From Kryptolebias marmoratus (lineage: Eukaryota > Chordata > Actinopteri > Cyprinodontiformes > Rivulidae): a stretch of 64,000 nt of DNA. The stretch covers positions 15,373,183 to 15,437,182 of the forward strand of contig NC_051431.1 in NCBI RefSeq assembly GCF_001649575.2. The letters run 5' to 3'. The position numbers and the translations under genes were made by a program. Shown piece by piece: positions 24,171 to 35,319 of the stretch. Position 1 is the stretch's first letter, and the number at the start of each line of letters is the position of its first letter. Below the pieces are notes generated by a model that saw nothing but the letters and a program-made list of their open reading frames with translations, was not told the origin of the DNA and did no database searches.

Positions 24171-26100
24171 TTTAGCTCCGCTTACGAAACACTGTCAAGC
24201 TAAGCTTGTGACGCCATCTTTTTGTTTTGGTGTGATTCCTGTAGGGACGGAGGTGGCATTGGGGGTTGAAGTCAACCAGTTGCAGTTAAGCCTCTGAGCT
24301 ACCTAGCAAGGCAGTGACAGAGCCGTAACGACATCGCAGCTCAAGGGTATGGTGTGGTGCTGACAGATGGCCACAGGATTTACAACCGGGTACATCCAAC
24401 ACACACTTTATGCATAGTGATCTACGTCAATGCCACTGGCTCTTATGTTTCTCCTTTCCTAGCTTCGTTTGTGTAAGCACACATCATTACGGGAAGTGGC
24501 TGGCTCAGTCGGTGATTTATAAATGCCAGAGGGAACTTAAAGATAGACTGATCTTCATGGAAACGTTTTATTAAAAAGGCCTTTTATCCACTGCAAGATT
24601 TTCCAGCTAAATTGACATTAGCAGCAATCAGACATTCGTGGAAGAGGCACTTTCACCAGATTTTTGGTGTCACTTTGCAACAGAATCAAATCCTTTTTTT
24701 GTAAAAAAAAAAAAAAAAAAAGAGTCCAAGGTTCTGCACAGTTGCACAAGTTGCCAAGGATATGATTAGACAGATCCTCTCCGAGTTTTTTAATTGCCTG
24801 AATTCAAGAGCAGAAAAATGCTAACGGTGGAAACTGTGGCAAGTCAACACTTTTCTGTTTTATTACTACAAAGCTGCAGAGCACCCAAAAAAGAAAAAAA
24901 AAAAAAGCATATGCTTTTTCTTCGACCAAGTGTTGTGATTTACCAGTTACTGGAACACAGAACTTGTCCTCATGCAAACCACAGACTTATTTAGCAAAAC
25001 AGGAGAGGAGCTCCCAAGAAACGGCAACGTCAATAAGTGAGAACTGGCAAGGGAAGGAAGGAGAAAATGTTTGTGTTGTGACATCACAGCTGCAGAGGGG
25101 AAGTGCTATCCTTTTATAGCCATGTTCGCTCTCTTTGCCACATTCCTCAGCTACAGACCTCAGCGCACCCCTCCTCCCCTCCAGTCCTCTCCGCCGACTT
25201 CACTCCTGTGACGCAAACGCAACAGGGAGCAGGGAGGAGGGGAAGCAGACTGGGGAGTAGGAGGAAGAAGAGGGAGAGGAGTTGGCGAACTCTGCTAGGG
25301 AGAAGCCAGAAAAAAAAATCCCTTAACTCCCCCTCGCTTGGCTCTCTTCAGCACACTTCTCTTTTTCCTATCAGTTCACTGTTCCTCTCTGAAGCTTTAC
25401 TTTCACTGGTGGGTCTCTTTGGCACTAAAGGCAGACTTGGGGGGGATTTTTAACAGCTAGCTCTATTTTACGTACACAGCAATGCATTTTTATTACGCTT
25501 TAAATGCGCCTTAAAGGCTCTTAGTTGGAGAGGCCTCAGGAACGATTGTACATTGTATGGCCTCTTGTGTTTTGGGCGACTTCTCCGTCTCTCGCCGAAA
25601 AACAAACAACTGAAAAAGACTTGTTAAAAAAAAAAAAAAAAAAAGGAAGTCACGAGTGTTGTTGGAAAACAAACAGTGTATCTAAACAAAAATGGCAACC
25701 AAGCATAATTTGGTTGCTTCCTGTTTTAGAGAAAAAGAAGTGAATCTCGACAAGTATGCGTGGTGTGCTCTGAAAAGCAGATACAAAACATCCATGGGCT
25801 GTGACACGGGCTTGACAAACAAGATTTAGAACTTTAAAGAGACAGCCTTTGGAAAAGCCGTCATCATGTGGCAGCAGTAAAGTCATGAAATGTAAAAAAA
25901 TAAAAAGTACATATAATCTGATGATTTAGATACAAGCTTTACTTTATGCGTTGCATTTCCACTGGTCCTTGTTAAAATAATGTCCAAAACAAATAATAAT
26001 AATGTAAAGCTCAGTAAAACCTGATAGCAATTTTAATGATATAATCAAAAAAGAAGTTTTATATGTGTTTTGCACAAGTTTATGTTGCGTAAAAGGCAAA
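24171..26100. other. Intergenic; orphan promoter-like module
   Basis: A CRE-like TGACATCA (25079-25086) is followed about 27 bp later by TTTATAG (25113-25118), then by a pyrimidine/purine-rich GC stretch to about 25450. No exon, splice pattern or protein family follows. Poly-A runs occur near 24700, 24890 and 25626. Confidence 0.3.
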
Positions 26101-26119
26101 TGCAAGTGAAACTTTGCTA

Positions 26120-26480
26120 AAATGGAACTGAATCATAAGCTCAAAAGTCTGAAGACTCGATTCACTTTTTGGAGTCAACCCAGTTCAAGATGGACGCCAC
26201 AGCCAGCTGGCCTTAAAAAAAACAAAAACACCAAAATGGTTAGAACACAATCAAGTTTACAGATACTGACAATAGTGCTACTTATTATGCAAGAGCATTG
26301 CTTAAACCTTAACAATTAACTGTTGGAGTCAACCTTGTTTGTCTGTTAGCAAAATATCTAATGAACCACTCAACTGATGAACCATTTGGTGTCAACTCCA
26401 TGCAAGATGGCCTCCACAAGTAATTTAGCCAACACAAAACTGTCTGTAACTCAGTCAGTCAACGTCTTGCAGTGTCACAG
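26120..26480 (-). repeat. Two adjacent family A repeat fragments
   Basis: Both are inverted. The first (about 26150-26290) carries TTTGGAGTCAACCCAGTTCA, AGATGGACGCCACAGCC and AGTTTACAGATACTGACAAT. The second (26338-26460) starts with TTGTTTGTCTGTTAGCAAAA and carries CATGCAAGATGGCCTCCACA and AACTCAGTCAGTCAACG. Confidence 0.65.
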
Positions 26481-26596
26481 CATTGCGAGATGTCAGTACA
26501 TTACAGCATTACATTGTTTTTCAAGGTTTGATCATCAGCTCAACACAAAATGATCTTACTGTGATGGACTTGCAAGCTGTCCAGGAAGTAAGAGAA

Positions 26597-26683
26597 AATG
26601 GATGGATGGATGGATGGATGGATGGATGGATGGATGGATGGATGGATGGATGGATGGATGGATGGATGGATGGATGGATGGAG
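26597..26683. repeat. (TGGA)n tetranucleotide array
   Basis: About 21 perfect ATGG/GGAT units. Such runs are often the tails of teleost retroposons. Confidence 0.95.
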
Positions 26684-26771
26684 GTATTCTTAATCGAAAA
26701 CTCTGACATGAAAGGTAGCAGTTGTTTCATTTTATTACCACTGTGTTTTACATTTTATTTGGAATAAATAA

Positions 26772-27562
26772 TGATCCCATCTGCAGAATCTCTACCTTAA
26801 CATGGTGGAAGGGTTTGAATATCCCCATGACATTGGTGTCTACATTGCCTGGGGGCATTAGCCCCTTGTAGGGTCTCCCATGGCCTCAGGTGAGGAGTCG
26901 GACAAAGAGCAATTCAGAAACCTAAATGAATAAACAGCTCCTACATCAGGAAACCTTGCCCTGAAAATGGAAAATCGGGACAACCCCCTGGAGCCAGGCC
27001 TGGGGGGGGTGAGCTCGCCGGTGAGTGCCTAGTGGTCGAGCCTTGGCCGGGCCAAGCCCAAAGAAGAGACAGGATGCCACCTCCATGTGAGCCCATCATC
27101 TGCAAGGAGGACCATCGAGGTGCTATGTAAGCTGGGTGGCAGGCGAGGGTGTGCCAGTTCCTGGCAAGATAAACTTGGTCTAAGGACATGAAATGTCACC
27201 TCACTGGTGGGTAAGGAGCCAGAGGTTGTGTGTGAGGTTGAGTGATACCAACTAGATATAGTTGGGCTCACCTTTACACACAACTGGAGTCCAACTCCTG
27301 GAGAGGGGCATCTCCTTAGGATGCCTCCTGAACGCCTACCTTAGGAGGTTTTTCTGGCATGTCCCATCTGGAATAGTCCTCGGGGCAGACCCAGAGTTTG
27401 CTGGAAGGATTATGTATCCTCTCTGGCCTGGGAACACCTTGGGATGCCCCAGGAGGAGCTGGAGACTGTGGCTGGGGAACGGGAGGTCTGGGTTTCTCTC
27501 CTGAACCTGTTGCATCTGCGACCCGACCCCAGATAAGCAGTGGAAGGTGGATGGATGGACAA
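26772..27562 (+). mobile_element. Internally deleted non-LTR retrotransposon (LINE-derived)
   Basis: The 5' part (to about 27305) matches the leader and the start of the apurinic-endonuclease reading frame of a common fish LINE. A frame of the type 'G-T/M-W/K-NVTSL-GKEPELV' followed by 'LDIVGLT' is recognisable around 27190-27280, with stops and changes. At about 27305 it jumps straight to the 3' end (GATGCCTCCTGAACGCC, 'CTGGCATGTCCCATCTGG', 'GGCCTGGGAACACCTTGGGA', 'GCGACCCGACCCCAGATAAG') and a GGATGGATGG tail. Reverse transcriptase is absent, so it is non-autonomous. The clade is not assigned. Confidence 0.65.
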
Positions 27563-28435
27563 ATTGGTGACCAGAATCTTTGTCAAATTTCACAATCAAT
27601 GTCTTATGTTCACACTTTAGCCCTATATGACAACACCAGTAAACACAGGAATTCAATTTATATAGCAGCTTTGTGCTTGAAGTCTCTAACCTCATTTCAT
27701 GTTGTTTACCTTTTATAGCCAGATCTTTTGGTTTGTGGTGTTGGGCAGCAAAAGAAAGTCCCTTCAGTCAGTTTCACATCTATTTGTGTTATTAAAACAG
27801 GTTTTTTGTTTTTTTTTAAACAGGCCAGCCCATACATGTTAACAGCGCACTTCCTGTTCATGCTCATGCTTGGTCTGTGCTTCTCCTTTTAGAATTCACA
27901 CTTCCTGTTTTTAATTCCTTTTCTTATTATGGCATGAAAATAAATTCACACTGTGGTGGTGGGTTATTAAGAACAGATGTGTGAGTTGCACACAGGAACA
28001 AAAACAGCTTTCTGTGTTAAAGGCCGAATGACTTCACAGTTTAAACATTAGCTGAGACAAGGTCTGGTTTGGTTTTAGATTATACGCTCATATCTCATTC
28101 GCATACACTTCGCAAGTGATTTAAACTAAAACAGAATTGCTTACTCTTTTGTGGAGCCTTTTTAATCTGCGTTTTTTTAGAAATGCATTCACGGTGAGGA
28201 CTAGTAAATCATGTTGTACAAAACCTGATGTAAAGAGACCTCCGAGTTTAACTTAATAACTAAACTGAAGCCTAATTCATTCAAATTACAGGATATTACA
28301 GTGTTTATTTAGGAACTATTTAAAATGTCAAAACAATGAACTAAAGTACAAACAAAGTGTAAAGAAACAATAACATAAATGTTATGTCATATACATATTT
28401 ATGTTCTCTAAAGATAAAGATAAACTTCCTAACCA
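27563..28435. other. Intergenic, nothing recognised
   Basis: AT-rich. No gene signal. Confidence 0.4.
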
Positions 28436-28439
28436 TCTA

Positions 28440-29410
28440 ACCTCACCTTATTACTCAAAAGATGACTATAAAGTTAACATGCTAACCATCTAACCACAAC
28501 CTATAGCTCTTAAGAATTGTAAATTTAGCATGCTGGCTGAAAGTTCAAAGCTTAAAATGGTTCAAAATTAGCATGCTAACCATCTAATCTCAATTTAGGG
28601 TAAGACTAAAGTTAGCATGCAATCAATCTAATCCCAACTCAATGTAAAACTAAAGTAAGTATGCTAACCATCTAACCCCTGCCCATATAACACTGAAGTT
28701 GGAATGCTAACATCAGTGGTGTCTAATCCTGGTCCTAGAGGGCCACTATCCTGCATGTTTTAGATGTGACCCTGCTTTTCAGCAGGTCTTTGAATTCTAC
28801 AGAAGCCTGGTAATCACTCAGTCATTCGAATCAGGTGTTTCAAAGCAGAGAAACATCTAAAACATGCAGGATAGTGGCCCTCCAGGACTTGGATTGGACA
28901 CCACTCTAACCCCTTCCCATAGTAGTAAAGATAATAATAAATTTAGCATGCTAACTACTCTAGCCATTGGCTTCAGATAATACAAGTTTGCATGCTTTTT
29001 ATTTAACTCTAGCCCATAATTTTAACATCCATCTAATCCCAACTCAAGGTAAGACCAAAGATTGCATGCTAAACCATCCAAGCCCAGCCCAAGATAATAC
29101 CATTTAGCATGCTACCCATTTAACTCTAGCCCATAGCTCAAGGTTGTACTAGTTAGCATGCTAACCTTCTAACCCCAGCCCATATAATACAAACGTTGGC
29201 ATGCTAGCCATCTAACCCTTGTCCATATAATGCTAAAGTTGGAATGCTTACTATTCAGCTGCAGCCAATGGCTTCAGATGATGCCGGTTTGCGTGCTAAC
29301 CATTTAGGTCCCGCTAATAGCTCAAGATAATATGCAAACCATTTAACCCCAGTCCATAGCTCAAGCTAACTCTAAAGTTAGCAAGTTAACCATCCAACCC
29401 CATGTATGCC
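28440..29410. repeat. Degenerate ~50-65 bp minisatellite (GCATGCTAACCATCTAACCC type)
   Basis: Repeated units of the form GTTAGCATGCTAACC-ATCTAACCCCAGCCCATA-GCTCAAGATAATAC-TAAA occur about 15 times with variable loss of segments. It is interrupted at 28714-28905 by a palindromic MITE. The unit is unrelated to the TAGC minisatellites at the window ends apart from shared AGCTAA-type words. Confidence 0.8.
28714..28905. mobile_element. Palindromic MITE (hAT-like, non-autonomous)
   Basis: Ends are CAGTGGTGTC and GACACCACTC (one terminal mismatch). A 28-bp perfect inverted repeat pairs 28740-28767 with 28853-28880, so the transcript would fold into a long hairpin. The terminal CAGTGGTGTC and the GGCCACTATCCTGCATG block are typical of very common fish hAT-type MITEs. 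No clear 8-bp target duplication was seen; CTAAC flanks both sides, but this word is also part of the host array. Confidence 0.75.
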
Positions 29411-30203
29411 CTGCGTATTACCAGTCTGTAGAATTCAGAATAAATGTCCCTTTACCCTGCTAGTACTGGCCTTGTTAACAGTCTGACCCGACTTGGCCAA
29501 CTGGAGACTTACAAGCACATCTGCATGCTGCTTTGAATATTGTACTGTTGTTATTATTTATTTGCATTTATTCTCTGCTAGCCGCATACCGTGTCGCCAT
29601 TCAGGGATAATGAAGCTGACACGACATACCTGTGCAACCTCCTCAAAGGTTATGTTTTGTCTCTTCCTTTTTCTCTTACCTTTTGCTCTCAGCGTGGTGG
29701 GTCCACAGACTGTAAGCACCTGGTTTCTACAGCTGTCAGAACTGGGCGTCATCATTGAGGTTTTGTTGATATAATCAACATCAATAATCAGCCTTTAAAA
29801 TCACCCTAGCCTTACCACTGACAAAAGAGGGAGGCTCAAACATTCTTTTTTTTCCAAATTTAGTTTTAGTCTGCCGTTTACTCTTATCGGGTTCATTAAA
29901 GCTGTTTCCATGCACAGTAGGAAATGGTTTACGATAATAATAATTCACTCTACGTTGCTTGCCTAAAACCCCAAAGACCACAGAGACAAAAGAAATGGTA
30001 ATCGAACGATGAAAACAGCGAAACCTACTGTACGATGTGTTTCTGCCAGCGAGTTGACAACAAGCAATGAGCGAACAGTAAAAGCTGCACACCTGGCTTT
30101 CCGGAAAAAAAAAAAAGCGACTAACGTTAAAAATAGAAAGCTTTCTGCGTTTTGTGAAATGATCTGTCTGTTGTTCATGTCGTTGTTGCACAAACTAGGC
30201 CTG

Positions 30204-30205
<2 letters not shown>
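29411..30205. other. Intergenic, nothing recognised
   Basis: No gene recognised. A poly-A run lies near 30105. Confidence 0.35.

Positions 30206-30241
<36 letters not shown>
30206..30241. repeat. CA microsatellite
   Basis: Uninterrupted CA run. Confidence 0.9.
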
Positions 30242-30243
<2 letters not shown>

Positions 30244-31465
30244 GCACAGACATGTCCCCAACAGAAAAAGGCGCACAACAGGAGATTATCCGTGTCAGAG
30301 GCATTCCAGAGTGCACGTTGAGAAGCGCTTGCCGCTGTCACGCAAACGGCCTCTTGAATTCGCCCGATGATATCACCTCAGGAATGTTATGCAACGGAGC
30401 GGGGCAACGTCTGTTTAACATCAAGTCAAAACAAATTGGGGCTTTTTTTTATTATTATTATTCTCGCATGCAGCCGTGTCCTCTCAGGTAGAGCCCGTCG
30501 AGCCAAAAAGAGCGTGGCTGGAAGCCGCTTTCGGCTGCTTCGTTTCTGCTCTTCCCGAGGGCTCTTCGCAGCGTTTCTCCTCACCTCTCCGCGGCAAAAC
30601 AATCTCCCCACGTAGCGCCGAATCTCAACGTTTTCCGCCGGCACTCCTGACGCGTTGTGATTCTTAGGTTTTAGGGGGTTTTTTTCCCAACAGCACCACG
30701 ACGCCGAGGGAACGCTGCAATGGCTGAGGGACGCTTTGTTGTCAGCCGCTGTGTTATTTCAGGTCCCGTATTTCATTTTTAAGCTAAAATCAGCAGAGGG
30801 CTTGCGGCTGCCCGGCCAATTCATGACACAGCACGGACATCGAAGCCCGGAGCACAATGGGCCTCTTTGTGCGCGAGCGCTTACACATGTATGCATATAT
30901 ACACAGCGCTATGTTTAAACAGGTGGGCAGAAAAAGCCGTGTGTGTGTGTGTGTGTGTGTGTGTTCATGGTGGGCTTGGTTATTAAAAAGGAGAGGAATG
31001 GATAGAGCATATGCGTGTTTAGCCTTGGCTGACCTCCCAGGAATACATACCACAGAGACTCCAGCAGTGCCGACACCAGCAGAATTCCTTCTTGTGAAAA
31101 TAAGCATCATGGAAACGGAGCGGAGAGGAGAGGAGAGGCTGGAGGAAGAAAAGGGGTGAGGGGGGACGGGGGGGTAGGGAGAGGAAAAGGAGCAAAACGT
31201 GCAGATAAATGCAGGCCAAACAGAAGTGGGATGGATGCCGTGAATGGCAATACATCAAAACAAAGGGGAGGGAAAAAAAGCACAAAATGTTCCGACTTGA
31301 TCCGCTCGACTGCAGCTCATTGTTCTCTTCAGCCACGGAGATTGACTTAAATGCTTTCAGGAGACCTAAATATGTGCCACGGCACACAATGACAGGATCA
31401 CCACCCTGTTCAATGTATACGACAGTATAGTATTTGATAAAAAATTTTAAAAAAGGTTTAGGGTT
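30242..31465. other. GC-richer intergenic stretch, possible CpG-rich patch
   Basis: CG dinucleotides are dense at about 30320-30720 compared with flanks. A GT run lies at 30938-30963 and a strong G-quadruplex pattern at 31153-31179 (GGGG-TGA-GGGGGG-AC-G7-TA-GGG). No transcript structure was recognised. Confidence 0.35.
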
Positions 31466-31467
31466 CC

Positions 31468-31925
31468 TTGAAAGGATGCCTATCACCCTGCTGCCTTTCA
31501 TGCCAGAGTTTTAAGCTTAGATCCTCTTAGAATTGAAAAGGAATGGCGTTTTAGTTCTTTTGGTCAAACCTTGTATGCGACGTTATGCGCAATCTCACGC
31601 AAAACCTTCTGAGATGCGTCAGCTCTCGAAGTATGTGTTGGCAGCAACTCTAAGCTAGCACCACACCAAGTTTTAGCTCGGCGTTTGTAAAGCTGCCCGA
31701 GTTACAGCCCTTTTTGTGTTTGCTAGGGTCGCTTAGCTGTGGCAGCCATCTTGAACGGGGTTATCGCCAAATCGTAATCGGCTGCAGAGGTACATCCGAC
31801 GGTTGCTTTCTGAGAGTTTCGTTCAAATCCGTCTGGTGGTTCGTCAGATATTTTGCTAACAGACGGGGAAATGAACACACACATACACAAAAGTAAGCAA
31901 AAGCGATATCGCCTTTTGGGCAGCG
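31468..31925 (+). repeat. Family A repeat, most complete copy
   Basis: Head: CTTGAAAGGATGCCTATCAC then CCTGCTGCCTTTCATGCCAG. Body: 'GGTCAAACCTTGTATGCGAC', 'TGTGGCAGCCATCTTGAACG', 'GTTTCGTTCAAATCCGTCTG', 'GATATTTTGCTAACAGACGG'. Tail: GATATCGCCTTTTGGGCAGC then GGGCGAAATAA. The two ends contain similar inverted words (CACCCTGCTGCC at the head; the reverse complement of the tail reads CGCCCGCTGCCC). This suggests a short-terminal-inverted-repeat, MITE-like DNA element of about 450 bp. Confidence 0.8.
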
Positions 31926-32774
31926 GGCGAAATAAACTTTAAAAAAAAAAAAAAAAAGTGGAAAAAAAGCAATATAAACATTGAACTTCTGCCTTCTTCT
32001 CCGCTTTGTTACCCTGTCAGGTGTATTTATTTTTGTCGTTGAGTCATTTTTTTATCACGCCTCACTTTCTCAAAATGTCCTGACCACAGTTTCCTCCCCT
32101 CCGCCGCTTGTTTCCAAGTGGGAATTTACGAACTCTTCAATCACAAGGCAGCTGTGGTCAAAAAACTAAAATAAATAAATAAATAAATAAATCAACAGAT
32201 TGCACTTTTACGCAACCTGGCAACCTAGCTGGCACAGGTTAATGCTTAAGTTTTAAGCAAAGATCTTGCACATTCAGAGGTGTCAACCACGCACGTTTCA
32301 GAACGATTCGCAGCCCGGACTGGGAACTTCGCGTCTGTCGAAGCGTGCCCTGGCATTTCGGGAAGTGACTTGCTGACACAGGCGGATTACAGGTACTGAC
32401 GGCCGTGCGAAAAGAGGAAGCAAAAGGCCTTTTTGTGACGCCGGGAAGAGCCCGCCAGTGCGTTGCCGAGCGCCGGGAAACAACAGAAAAAGAGCGGGAC
32501 GCGGCGGTTTGGCTGTGGGGGGTGGGGCTTTTCACGACACAGGTTGTTCTCAGGCTTAAGGAGCCTGTTTTCCGTTCGCCGCTAAGACCTCCTAAGCCTT
32601 CAGGGTGCTTCTTAATTGCAGCTTCGATCCGAACAAAGCACAGGCAATTCCCCACGACTTTGCCTTTTCTTTTTTTTTGTTTGTTTGTTTTTTATAGAGA
32701 AACAGCCAATTCCCTCCTACGGGAATGTCGGGAATGAGAAAAATATTGAATGTTTCATAAAGCATTAAACGCTC
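31926..32774. other. Intergenic; GC-rich patch and family A linker fragment
   Basis: At 32236-32280 a fragment (GTTAATGCTTAAGTTTTAAG, 'CAAAGATCTTGCACATTCAG') is nearly identical to the linker between tandem family A monomers at 33111-33150. An AAAT run lies at 32170-32192. The GC-rich stretch at 32290-32640 has long open frames on both strands but no recognised protein family. Confidence 0.45.
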
Positions 32775-33747
32775 AGATCATCTGATGTCAGCTGCAGCTG
32801 TTTTGGTCAAACCTTGACAACGAGGTTATCGAATGCGATATTGCCACGTCCAGCGAGTATGTGTCGTGAATGACTCTCAACTGCTACCACGTCAAATTTC
32901 AGCTCGCTGTGTAATAAATTGACCGAGTTATAGCCGTTTATGTGCTAGTTAATGTCAGTCAGCTGTGGCAGCCATCTTAAATTGGCCTGATTTCAAAAGT
33001 TGATCAGCTAAAGATGTATATCCTGTTATTCTCTCCTGAAAGTTTAATTGAAATTGGTCCAGTGGTTCATGAGGTATTTTGCTAACGGACAAACAGGACA
33101 GACTCCGACAGGTTGATGCACAAGTTTTAAGCAAAGATCTTGCACATTCAGTAGTGCTTAGAGTATCTGTTGTGAAGGATGCTCAGCTACAGCCACAACA
33201 AATTACAGCTCAGTATTTGTAAAATTGATGGACTTATACTCATTTCTGTGTTTTCTAAAGGGCAGTTGGCTGTGGGGCCATCTTGAATTGGATTGACTCC
33301 AAAAGTTAATCAGTTGTAGAGGCATATCTAATGATTATTTGCACTTAGTTTCAATAAAATTCATCTTGTGGTTCATGAGATATTTTGCTAACAGACAAAC
33401 AGAGTTGACTCTGTTAGTTAATGCCATCGTTTTAACCAGAAACCAGTTGTTGCTCAGGTGCACGCTGGGACTTGATCTCAGCTACAACCACACAAATCTT
33501 AGCTCAGCATCTGTAAAACTGACTGGGTTACAGTAATTTTTGTGTCACCTAGATTTAATTAGCTGCGACGGCCATCTTGAATCTAGTCGGCTCCGAAACC
33601 GAAGCAGCTGTAGACGTTCATCCAGTGATTACATTCTGAAAGTTTCATTAAAATCTTGTTCCAGTGATCCTTGAGGTATACAGACGAACCGACGCACACG
33701 GGCATAAAAAACACGGTCGCCCCACCGCCACCCAGCGGCGGGCGACC
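32775..33747 (+). repeat. Family A tandem trimer
   Basis: Three head-to-tail monomers (about 32775-33100, 33108-33405, 33412-33747). Each has the CTCAGCTAC-(T/A)ACCAC block, an 'AAATTGATGGACTTAT'-type block, a GCCATCTTGAAT block and the GATATTTTGCTAACAGAC end, which is then followed by a linker of the type GTTGATGCACAAGTTTTAAG leading into the next monomer. The last copy ends in a GC hairpin: GGTCGCCC (33715-33722) pairs with GGGCGACC (33740-33747). Confidence 0.8.
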
Positions 33748-35318
33748 ATGATGCCGAGTCACTGCAGCTGGGTTCGCAGCTTGTCCAAATGCAAGTCTTA
33801 AAAATGGCGCGGGGGCAAGAGGAGTTGGTGTTTGACATGGTTATCTGCCGTCACGGAACAGCAACTGAGGCGAAAATCACGTTTCCAAAAAAAAAAAAAG
33901 GGAATCTTTTGGATTCAAGTGGGAAAACAAACGGTGATCTTTCCTCGAACTGTAGAGTTTATAGATCTGTGGAGGCTGAGAGAAAAGGGCGCCGAATGGC
34001 CTCCATGGTTAAAGTCTGGAGTTTTGTTGACCCAACCAACATCCCTGACCCTGAGCGTCTCCTAATATTGACAGTGCTGAGACATACAACAGGGGACATC
34101 AGGGACAGAACCCACTGCCAGGATTCCCAGAGCTCAGTTTACTGTAACTGCAGAGCGCTCGCTGCCACGCAAAGATGGCCGCCCGTGAGGCCGCCCGTTG
34201 TGGACCTGAGTAAATGGGCGGTGTACGCCCCATTCGTGACTAAAAGAAAAACGGCTGCAACTCAGCGCATTTTGCAAACGCTAAGTGAAATTCCCAGCAT
34301 ATACGCCAAGGAACGAGATTTTGGCATGCGATACCGGCGGTGCTCACTCCACCCCACGCTGGGCCCCTTTTTAGTTCGGGATGAGAATCAATGAATGAAT
34401 GAAACCAGAAGTCCTCTGGAGAGAGAGGTGGAGGTCTTTGGGAATCTGTATTCGGATTTAAAAGAATTTGGTGGGACTGTGAGAAATAAAAAAATCTCGG
34501 GAGTCTTTCGCGACTTCTCTCGTTCGCTTGAACTGCCCTCATGCAAACTCCACACGGATGCCCAAACCGTAGATTTCTAGACACTGAACTCCTTCGGGAT
34601 GAGGTAAGGAGACGTTACCTGCTCCGCACTCAGTGGTCGGAACGCCAGCCGCTCCGTGGCTTGTCCACGCACGTTACCACTTTCCAAAAGACACAGGGAT
34701 TACGAAAGAATGTTACTGCCGTGATTTGGGGCACGTGCTACTAACACGCTCACGGGCTGGTACGAAATATGAAAACTACTGGGGACGGTGTTGGTGGGGG
34801 GGGGGGGAGTTGCCACAGGAAGCAGAACGGCAGACACACTTCCTACAACGATGCGCGGTGCATGCTGGATCGGCCCACACGGACGTGGCGGCACGAGCGG
34901 ACTCTTCGGATTCCGAGAGAACGGACAAGGAAGTGGAATAAAAAATTTAAAAAATTACACGTATACGCATTCTCGGGACAGGTACGCGCGTCTACATGCG
35001 TTTCATGGGAAGTTTCCTGGATACAGAATACACAAAAGTGGGGAAGCGGAATGCGTCATTTGCTCTAAATCCATTGATTTACCTTTAATCAGAGACAATC
35101 ATCAATATTGTGAGCGGTTGCCTGGCAACAGAAGGATGGGCGCTCGTGAGGACAGACAGACCGGGAGTCATCCCTTTTTTTGGCACAAAAACCGGCACTC
35201 ACATCTACTTACTACTGCCGGGATGACTTCCACAGACAGAAGGCCTTCTGAGGATTAACGTAAAACCTCTCTGAGCCGACATGAGGCCAACTGACATGAG
35301 TCACAAGTGGACATGAAA
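33748..35318. other. Intergenic with a family A fragment; no supported gene
   Basis: A diverged inverted family A fragment lies at about 34245-34345 (AAAACGGCTGCAACTCAGCG, CATTTTGCAAACGCTAAGTG). Long open frames occur (for example 33789-34394 and 34788-35258, +) but lack family signatures and run through repeat sequence. A 14-base G run lies near 34796-34808. Confidence 0.4.
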
Positions 35319-35319
35319 G

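Noticed and set aside
26483..26767. Open frame encoding repeated GWMD units
   Set aside because: Translation of the TGGA array, not a gene.
28440..29410. CRISPR array
   Set aside because: Degenerate repeats without uniform spacers in a vertebrate genome; this is a minisatellite.
32239..32655. 138-codon minus-strand open frame starting MGNCLCF
   Set aside because: GC-rich DNA opens frames on both strands here. No domain, no splice context, and it overlaps a repeat linker fragment.
33789..34394. 201-codon plus-strand open frame
   Set aside because: It runs through a poly-A stretch and a family A fragment. No family signature and no supporting splice or promoter signals.
34788..35258. 156-codon plus-strand open frame
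   Set aside because: Begins after a G run, low-complexity start, no recognised protein features.
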